DNA of 64,000 nucleotides. Source: Polytrichum commune. Lineage: Eukaryota > Streptophyta > Polytrichopsida > Polytrichales > Polytrichaceae. Numbering within the stretch: position 1 is the first letter of the stretch; each line of letters begins with the position of its first letter. The DNA lies in NCBI GenBank assembly GCA_950295325.1, contig OX485806.1, positions 40,362,001 through 40,426,000 of the forward strand. The letters run 5' to 3'. Below the pieces are notes generated by a model that saw nothing but the letters and a program-made list of their open reading frames with translations, made no database searches and was not told the DNA's origin. Of this stretch, positions 56,647 through 64,000 are shown one piece after another. The position numbers and the translations under genes were made by a program.

Positions 56647-57560
56647 ACACTTATGTAGTATTAAAATGTGTTATGAATCTGTACTTCCAGGAACACTCTT
56701 AGATATTACATTTTAAAGATTGGGGAGTATGTTGGAAAAGTCTTAAATTAGGCATAGTAGGCCCTTTCTAGATACTCAAAAAATGCATGTGCATATGAAA
56801 CATACGGGAGGATGCCCTTGTCGTGTTTCACATGATTCTAATAAGAGTGCACTTGGGGCCAAGACTAACTAGGTTTATATGTTTGAATCTCTTATTGGCT
56901 ACTTTCATGACAATTTGTATGTGGTTGTTTTCATGTATATTTTCGTTTTGAGTTGTGGAGATTTTAGGTGGTTGTCACTATGAATTTAGGTTACATGGAT
57001 GTTTGCAAATAGAGTGACCACTTCTACATGCTTGGGACTACGCAAATTACCCCTTCATTGGACATTTGTTGGCGATTGAGAGAATTTGGTTTCCTAGCAA
57101 ATATTTGATCATGGCGAAGCTTTTACAATTTTTTTTTGAGCAACTATCAAGGTTTTGGGATTTTATTAGCACTTGCTTTATGATGGTTTGGACATGTCGG
57201 CAAAGATAAACCATTTACATACATGACATTGGAGGTTCATTGCATTGGCAAAAGGAAGAAATAAGGAGACTTGAAGAGATTTTGAATGGAATTGAAGTAT
57301 TGAATAAGAAGCAATGTAAACATCTTCTCACCGAGCTTAGCAAAGTTGTGAAATGTGTTCATAAGATGATCACATTGAGTAGCAAGGTCTAAGAGTTTGG
57401 TGTTGCACTTGAAGAGCTATGTTGCATTACACAAAAATTGGGAGTTGTGGTGAGTGAATGTGGAAATCAATATCGGTGTTAAGCAATTGCATTTCAAATA
57501 AATACCAAGGAGGCTTTTCGAGAACTTGTGTCCAATTTGAGGTGTTGTTGGGATGCCCAC
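56647..57560 (+). pseudogene. Second PNL copy: 5' flank and N-terminal region only
   Basis: 56647-57110 matches the 5' flank at 19908-20363. From ATG at 57111 the frame reads MAKLLQFFFEQLSRFWDF and follows the first gene's N-terminal helical region codon for codon for about 147 codons. Three in-frame stops interrupt it: TAA at 57207, TAA near 57393 and TAA near 57483. There is no frameshift. Homology ends at TGTTGTTGGGATG near 57554, before the kinase domain. The truncation plus stops make this a clear relic. It shows that the helical N-terminal region is conserved as coding sequence between paralogues. Confidence 0.9.
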
Positions 57561-57656
57561 CACCAAGACAAAGCCTTCAAGACATCAATATCATAATAAC
57601 AATTAATCTAAAGTAAGAAGACATCAAGATTTTTAAGTACATCAAAACTTGAGTTA

Positions 57657-58051
57657 GGGGCACTTTACACTAGAGCTTAGGATATGTGACCATTCAAATC
57701 TAGAATCTCTCATTGGTGAAAATTACCGAGATGGCCTTCCCACGTCACTTGACACTAGAGCTTGAGGGCCTAAGGGTCCACGGAGGGTGAAATGGATGAC
57801 CATGACATTTCAAACTCCCACACCCCTTGCTTTCTTGTAGCTTGTTGTATACAAATGGCCACATGAGTAGGATGGTAATGAGATAGGATTTGGATGAGAA
57901 TCCGGTCGAGTACAATGTCTTTGTACTACACTTGAAGGCCCGTGACCACACTAAATTTAATCTCAAATCTCAATGGTACGGTCTTTGGATGAGTTTAAGG
58001 GCCCCTCACAACTCTACGGCCACGGTCCTTGGCCGTAGTGTAAAGTGGCCC
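57657..58051. mobile_element. PIF/Harbinger-like MITE, H3
   Basis: About 395 bp with ends GGGGCACTTTACACTA and, inverted, GGGCCACTTTACACTA. TTA precedes it and TAA follows it, consistent with a mutated duplication. It lies between the PNL relic and the acyl-CoA synthetase exons and belongs with H1 and H2. Confidence 0.7.
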
Positions 58052-58187
58052 TAAGCCTCGGTATGTTAGCTTACAAAGGCTAATTTTCTAAACTAGTACA
58101 CAATGGTCCATTTGGAAGCATACTTTTGCAAAATACACATCCCAATTATTACTAGCAACAAATATCAAATATTTGCACGCTTATCAC

Positions 58188-58355
58188 TTCATTCAAGGAT
58201 TTCAAATAATGGTTGAGACCCACAATGGTGAACAAAACATTTTCGTGGGTGAACTCCACTCCTTTGGGTTCTCCTATGGTGCCACTTGTGTACATGATTG
58301 TGGAGAGATCCTCTTTCTTTGGAGGTGCCAATTCAATCTCCTTATCTACGGCACC
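58188..58355 (-). pseudogene. LACS: Long-chain acyl-CoA synthetase, AMP-binding exon
   Basis: A fully open 56-codon exon between a TTTAG acceptor and a GTGATA donor. It reads [20 protein letters not shown], then [16 protein letters not shown]. '[16 protein letters not shown]' is the AMP-binding signature of acyl-CoA synthetases, and PPKK.D before it is typical of plant LACS proteins. These activate fatty acids to acyl-CoA at the ER or peroxisome. The signature has one change (second Thr of SGTTG to Ile). The next exon downstream on this strand would fall where H3 and the PNL relic lie, and it is absent, so the gene is truncated here. Confidence 0.85.
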
Positions 58356-58739
58356 CTAAATCACCAACCAAAGCTCAATCGTTGACTATTGAAGTTAGCA
58401 CTGAGAAATTATTAAAACCCTGAAAGGTGTGCATCAACACTCAGATTGAGCATTCACTGCTGACCGGTCACTTGCATTTGAAAAAAAGATAATATTATTC
58501 TTAAAAATACTTGGACTCAACTATATGAATTTGAAACTATACATGTGATCTTTAATATTTTTCTTTTAAAAAATGTCCTAGAGAATTAGTGTGGACTACA
58601 ATACTTATAAGGAGAACTTTGAAGGCGAGACATGCTAACATGCTTCAAGTACCCATGTCATTTAACATAGGGAACATCCGCTTAAAAAATCTTCCAATTT
58701 CTAATTTTTTTTCTTGTTCTTTTTAATAACCAAGACTAC

Positions 58740-58825
58740 TTACTAGGTTCAAGAATTCCTCCCATGTGTATATTCCTCAACTTTAGATTTATGCTCTGCC
58801 TTGACACCACCGAAACTCACTATAG
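58740..58825 (-). pseudogene. LACS: Long-chain acyl-CoA synthetase, upstream exon relic
   Basis: After a CTTGCAG acceptor the minus strand reads (T)IVSFGGVKAEHKSKVEEY and then meets a stop. Plant LACS proteins have LKTIVSFG...(E/D)..K just before the AMP-binding exon. The order and strand agree with 58188-58355. The exon end is decayed. Confidence 0.65.
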
Positions 58826-59084
58826 CTGCAAGGAAGCAAAGTTCGCACCAAATATAATTTCTAAATGAGAAACAAATACCAGTCTAGATTTCTACATCTA
58901 ACTACTTGTTACCATAATATATTTATATATTTATATATTTAAAAATCCAAAAACTTGTTTATTTTGGGTGAAGTCCTCGTAAAGATTTATACTTCTATTT
59001 CTCCCTTTTTTTTTAAAAATAGAGGAAGGAGGAATAATCCAAAACTCTAACATCACTTTTATTTATATATATCTATATCTATAC

Positions 59085-59370
59085 CTATGTCTCTCTCTCT
59101 CTATATATATATATAGGTAGGAGAGTTTTTAATCAATCAAAAAGGTCAAGACATGATTGTAGACATCAAGTAGGTGTTGTTCAAAGTCTAGGTATAATCC
59201 TAAATTTGTGTTGAGAGTACACACGTACTCTTTAAAAATGTTGTGGAGTTGGGGAGTACTTCAATCATCTGTAAACCCGCTATAGATTTGCAGTTAGTAT
59301 CAAAACAATGAAGAAAAGACCAACACATAACTTTAACATATATCTACATATATATATATATATATATAAG
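59085..59370. repeat. CT/TA microsatellites in a LACS intron
   Basis: (CT)n and (TA)n tracts at about 59090-59117 and (TA)n at about 59347-59370, separated by unique AT-rich DNA. Confidence 0.7.
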
Positions 59371-59564
59371 GTATGGATACCTATAACTCAAGACTATAAC
59401 ATTATAATTATAGATTAAGAGGTTCCAATGTATGACAATGGTACATAATGTTTTGTTCGTTTGGGGTATGCCTATCCTTAAAAAAATATAGTCAAAACAT
59501 CGCAGGAGAAATAAAGAAATAAAAATTATGTGACATACAAAAGAAAAAAAAGCCAGTCTTGTAC

Positions 59565-59641
59565 CAAAGGCCGTTTAGCCTCGTGGACCATGGCAATCGA
59601 AATCTCTGCATGATTTGCAATATACGCCACTGCTTTCAGAC
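59565..59641 (-). pseudogene. LACS: Long-chain acyl-CoA synthetase, further upstream exon relic
   Basis: After a CTGCAG acceptor the frame reads LKAVAYIANHAEISIAMVHE then AKRPL, before a GTACAAG donor. It corresponds to the LACS block '(G/E)NAVEFI.NHAE(V/I)SIAFVQE.K'. It is the third exon in consistent order on the minus strand. The short exon expected between this and 58825 was not seen. Confidence 0.8.
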
Positions 59642-60393
59642 CTGCAGATAATAACAAGGTAGGTCGTTATTTATGAGTAACAGGGTGGGTATCGTCATTT
59701 ATTGAAACCATTGGGGTATCTATAATGAGGATTTCGTGATTTGTTGATACCTGAAGGGTATGGGTATTTGATGGTGTTTTTGTGTCCGATATTCACTCCG
59801 GTATACATATACCTAGGGTATAATTGTCCTCGTATCAATATGGTTTTCGGATGGTAAAATGACCCAAATAATATTTCGGGCACACAAAGAAATGTGTTTA
59901 AAAGATATGGAACTACATGCGTCAACATGATCAGGGGGGATCTATATGACCACTTAATGAGCATAAGAATCTTCGCTTTGATAATGAACAAGACATTCAT
60001 ATGAGCTCCGCAAGTACTGAGGGAAAGTGGCTTACGGCTTCGATTTGGATTTGCTAACCACCTCATACTAGTTGAGGTGTTTTGTGTACTAGGAGAAGCG
60101 GGCTAGTTAGAAAAAATATCTATTTAAGGCGCATCTACCAAGAATATATTTGTGACTCAGTGCTCCTAATTTGGACACCATTCTAGGTTCGATAGTGAAC
60201 GTCACGATTGGGAGGCCTTGTGTGATAATTTAAAGAAAAAGGAGACTATTCACTTTGGACTCTTGTAACTTTTGCATCTCAACTCTAATTTTTTTTTTTT
60301 TAAAAACAGACTTTGTGATTTGCAATGGCAAAATGGATGAGACGATTCCCAAGTTGATCCAACGGTTAGTAACGTGAGTGGAGTTGGAAGTGG
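59642..60393. other. No further gene; dispersed repeat fragment
   Basis: No earlier LACS exon was recognised. 59890-60130 belongs to the dispersed repeat described at 36360-36730. The 123-residue minus-strand frame at 59695-60066 has no domain. Confidence 0.5.
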
Positions 60394-61860
60394 CCACAAC
60401 AAGGCTGGGGATTCGTGGCACGTACACATGTATTTTCATTAGTGAGAGTTCATTCATCTTTGCGGATGAGATGAACTTTAGACACTACCTCACGTTGTCG
60501 GCTCCTTGTCTCAAGGGTTTCAAAAATACCAAGTTTTAGTAGTTCTAAATGATCCTAGTCTAATCTAATACTTAAGGCAATAATGCAAAGGGGGTTAGAT
60601 AAAATAAAAATGCCTCGTATAGAAACAAGTGGGTGCGTCATGCGTTGCCAACCTATGATTACTAGTCCAGTTATTATTAAGAAATTAATATGGGCGGACA
60701 TTAAATACCCCCTCACAAACTTTCGGGGGTGTCAAATCCGGGCTAGGGCAACCCTCTAAAGAAATTTTTGAACCCAATTAAAAATTGTTGCCCATCCCGC
60801 CCAACTTCGAAAAAAACATTGCCCTTGCATTCTTGAAGGCCCCTTGACTACAAATCCCATATTGGGTGCACTTCACTTCAAGGTCTAAAATCCAATATAT
60901 ATGTGCACTTCCAATTAGTAAATAAGCAATTGATTGGGATTTCATTCCGGAAGTGAAACCATCAATGAAGCACGTAATTAACTTGGAGGTCAAAAACATT
61001 ACAAAATCCTCATTAACATTGAGGTCATAATTTTATGACTTAAAACTATCTTTGTCATCCTAATGATAGATCAGTGCAAGTGTTCATAAAATGACCAAAA
61101 TGAAACAATGAATGTAGAATATAAAACATACAACAAAAAATATACATATAAATCACTTTTTTTTTTAGGTAATATAATATGAGCTATAAATAAATGGTAT
61201 GTTATTTGGAATTAGACTTGTGAGACAACGTTATGGATGGAGTATACTCAGAAAATCATAAGTTTTTGACTATAGCCTATCTGAAATATTGTGATATTTT
61301 ATCCTCGTCAAATATTGTATTATCTTTAAAATCACATGGTGTATATTAATTATTTTCAAATAATAATAATTAAATAATTAAATAATAATAATATTGAATT
61401 TATTTTTGAGTTCACCAATTTATCATAAGTTGATATATATTATTTTGACATATTACAAATGTTTGAGCAATCACACCCGTGCAAAATAAATGAATTATGA
61501 ACAAATAAATGTCTATGACAACACATCATTATTATATATTGCACACGTTGATATCTTGCGATATTTATCAAAATAACCATGTGGAATTCAAAGCAACATC
61601 ATGGCCTTGGAAACAACTCATGGGAGGTTAGAAAATGGGCTTAGAGCATCCAATGCCACATCGTTGCCTCTTGCCAACTAATTGATATTTACAAAATAGG
61701 TATTAGTTCACAATAGCTATGAGGGAGAAAATAGGTCTTACATGCCAACTCGGAGGTGTTTCACTAAAGTAAGCTCCATCCGAGCTTCTTGATGGACTCA
61801 TCCGATTTTTGTTACCGGATGACTTTACTTGAGTGCCACGAATCCCCGGCCCCACAACAA
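60394..61860. mobile_element. Non-autonomous Mutator-like element, copy 2, with 9-bp TSD
   Basis: CCACAACAA occurs at 60394-60402 and 61852-61860. The element between (60403-61851, 1,449 bp) has ends GGCTGGGGATTCGTGGCAC and, inverted, GGCCGGGGATTCGTGGCAC. A 9-bp duplication is the Mutator signature. The interior matches 2660-4037. It carries no transposase; the 73-residue minus-strand frame at 60778-60999 is unrecognised. Confidence 0.85.
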
Positions 61861-62472
61861 GTCCATATACTGTACAGTAACTTCCCAGTGTTTTATGTAT
61901 TATTTGCAAAAACGCAATTTCTATGCTAGCTTTTAGAGTTACTCTTTTTCTTTGCTAAGGAATCTCACTACCCCCATCATAATCAATAGATACATAAACA
62001 TTATGGTAACATTCAAGGTTCCAATCACCACATTATTATTGGTTGCAATTTACTCCACCATAAGGTAGACGTGACTACTTCAGTTACTTGTCTGTTTCAG
62101 ACATCTATATTTGGGTGGTATGTGGTTACGTGTGGCTCCAAGAATGGATATTAAAAAGGCATCATGAGTTTGAAAGAAATTACATTGCATGCTCACAATA
62201 CGATAACCATCATAAACTCAATAGTCAACATAATTTTCTTTTGGGGGGGGGGGGGGGGGCTATATGACCATTTAGCAAGCATGAATTTTTTTCACTTTGA
62301 TAATGCATAAAATGCTCATTTGACCTCCGAAAATTATGAGGAAAATCCCTACGGCCTCAATTTGGGTTTGCTCCCATCTTATACTAATTGCATGTTTCAT
62401 ATTCGAGGAGAAGTCAGCTAGTTAGAGAAAAAAGTAACCATTGAAGACCCATGCACCTCAGTTGGTGCCAAT
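61861..62472. other. Dispersed repeat and poly-G tract, no gene
   Basis: 62050-62450 is a copy of the dispersed repeat (compare 36360-36730), with a run of about 18 G residues near 62243. No gene is seen. Confidence 0.55.
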
Positions 62473-62692
62473 GATCGAGGAGAACTGATAGTTAGTTACA
62501 GATGAATCGGTTGAGTTTGAGAAATAACTGGTTGAAGTTCAAGACTTTAGGAGAATTACCGATCACTTTAGAGGAATTTATAAAATATACCTCAAATTAA
62601 TATAGAAAATCTGAAGGATGTCAACATGTAACCAGATGGACATGCAAACACTAGGATCTCATCCGATTATGCCCAAAAATCTCCCCGATCTC
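62473..62692 (-). mobile_element. Short inverted-repeat element, copy 3 (inverted)
   Basis: Reverse-complement copy of the element at 37443-37659, of similar length. CAGTTGGTGCCAAT at 62459-62472 and CAGTTGGTGGCAAT at 62693-62706 flank it as a direct repeat with one mismatch. Confidence 0.7.
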
Positions 62693-62706
62693 CAGTTGGT
62701 GGCAAT

Positions 62707-63284
62707 ATGACGCTACCTAGTTACAGTTTGATGGAAGTTGTTACACTGACTTCCAGTATTTTATTTTTATTTTTATTTTTATTTTTGTTCTTGAAACAGA
62801 GAGCTACATGAGTGACTCCTGACTTAAAGTTGGAGATGTATTACGTTATGTCCTCTCAGCCACTGCCAGGCTCCCATGTGTTCCATGCTTTGACACTGCA
62901 AAAAACTGGAGGATTTTCTCACAACTGGTGACGACTTAACTCCAAATGACTGAAATGCAACAAAATCCATAACATTATTCAGATGCATAACAATGTTATG
63001 TGGGATTGACAATATTATGTGGAATATTTTTCACTTTCCAATGGATATTGTGGGGAACATTCAGTAGAATATTGTCAGTTATTTTTTTCACATTCAATGT
63101 TATGGATATGAATAATGTTGTATCACTACAAAAAGTCCAGATAGTAATAAATAGTTTCTAACACCACGAGCTCGTGTGACTCTGGTTTTTTGAAGTCCCT
63201 GACACTTACACACATACACACGGTCTTAACTTTTCTGAAGTCTTAATTTGTGTTACCAGAGGAATTTTTTACATCTCTCTTTCC
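62707..63284. other. No gene seen
   Basis: A (TTTTTA)n tract lies at about 62755-62790. The rest is unrecognised AT-rich DNA. Confidence 0.5.
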
Positions 63285-64000
63285 TGCAGCCATCACTCTA
63301 TTGTGGGTTGCATGTGTCGCATTGTATCATACCTTTGTTGATCTTGATTGGTGGTGTGGCACTGAAGTGGTTGCCATGGAAGGAGGTGGTGGAATTTGTG
63401 TAGATGTTATTGATTAGTTCTACTACATTTTTTGGGGTAGCCCATCAAGGCGAGCAATCTCGCATGGTCAATGAAGCCAGAAATAAATTTCTAAAGTCAA
63501 TGTATGTTAGGTAAATATTATTATTTGTGAGCTTAACTTCTTCTAGCACAACAACAATTACTTGTATTTGACTTGTGGTGTCTCTTTTGTGGTTTAAACC
63601 CTTCTTGGCTCAAGTGTAGTACTATGTATTTTCCACCGTAATTTGTAAGGAGGGCCATGAGGGTACTAGTATAGAGTATGTAGATAGTGTTGGCTAGGGC
63701 TATGCGTCTATTGTTATTGAGTAGTAAGAGGTCATCTTTCTTGCAGAGTAATACAATTTTGCTATGTTTCTAGTATACTTGGATGTTCTTTTGAAGATAG
63801 GATTGTTGAAAATATAGGAAAGCATGTCGTGGAGGGTCGTGGGTAATGCTTTGAGGATGTCATTGGGGATGGTATCGAGCCTGGTGTTTTCCTTCTTTTG
63901 CTAGTTCTTTTGAGGTTGCTAATGAAGACTTCTCTTGTGGAATATTTGGTTAAGGTGGCATTTTGGGGGGCTATTGCCTCAATGGTGAGGCCACCTAGGC
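63285..64000 (-). mobile_element. Decayed LINE reverse transcriptase, entering from the right edge
   Basis: Read on the minus strand from 64000 downwards, the expected reverse-transcriptase blocks appear in order but in different frames. They are TIPNDILKALPTTLHDML, IALANTIYILYTS (63661-63705), SQEGFKPQKR (63586-63615), IYLTYIDFRNLF (63481-63516), and then VVELINNIYTNSTTSF, PIKINKGMIQCDT and SP-like sequence near 63310-63410. These match the non-LTR retrotransposon pattern 'NYRPIAL...QEGFR...YIDF..AF...RG.IQGDTLSP'. Several frameshifts and stops make it inactive, and it decays before the catalytic (F/Y)xDD motif. The clade was not determined. Confidence 0.8.

Noticed and set aside
59695-60066. 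123-residue minus-strand open frame next to the LACS exons
   Set aside because: Does not resemble any LACS exon and overlaps a dispersed repeat.

Overview
This window is nuclear DNA of a land plant. It has spliced plant-type exons, NLR immune-receptor sequence, AT-rich intergenic DNA and a heavy, nested load of transposons. The dominant gene is a protein kinase–NB-ARC–LRR fusion (PK-NBS-LRR or PNL class). That architecture is best known from mosses such as Physcomitrium, so a moss or another non-flowering land plant is the most likely source. This is an inference from gene architecture; no species can be named.

Layout. 1-10.7 kb is gene-free DNA with a tail of a locally repeated segment, a LINE-like 3' end with a perfect 17-bp target-site duplication (TSD), one full Mutator-like non-autonomous element and the end of another, and a minisatellite. 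10.7-17 kb has higher GC and holds relic exons of mevalonate diphosphate decarboxylase (14.5 kb) and TatD-family DNase exon 1 (16.4 kb). 20.36-25.23 kb is the PNL gene in three exons: helical N-terminus plus kinase-like domain, NB-ARC, and nineteen and a half exact 72-bp LRR units. It has two in-frame stop codons and no frameshift. Its LRR array continues in pieces to 31.3 kb, broken by an LTR-like insert (25.23 kb) and two large non-coding TG...CA elements (25.79-28.33 and 28.41-30.08 kb). Those two inserted one base apart in register in the same motif of the 72-bp unit.

31.3-39.5 kb and 45.0-56.1 kb are diverged copies of one segment. Comparing them exposes the transposons that entered one copy only: a pogo/Tigger-like element with a truncated transposase (47.17-49.19 kb), PIF/Harbinger-like elements with TTA duplications (51.73-53.33 and 54.25-54.86 kb), MITEs and others. 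Each copy ends in a decayed LRR fragment (39.5-40.1 and 56.1-56.6 kb). The second is followed at once by the 5' flank and N-terminal region of another PNL pseudogene (57.11-57.56 kb). TatD exons 2 and 3 lie at 40.98-41.44 kb, so the first PNL gene and its downstream segment sit between TatD exon 1 and exon 2. Related intron sequence is present at both edges. The last part contains long-chain acyl-CoA synthetase exons (minus strand, 58.2-59.6 kb), a second Mutator-like element with a perfect 9-bp TSD, and a decayed LINE reverse transcriptase running off the right edge.

Overall the window is a decaying NLR cluster that grew by LRR-unit expansion and segmental duplication and is now being broken up by transposons. 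The only long open reading frames beyond the NLR material belong to the Tigger-like transposase. No RNA genes, CRISPR arrays or convincing promoters were recognised. Splice sites and element boundaries were read by eye.
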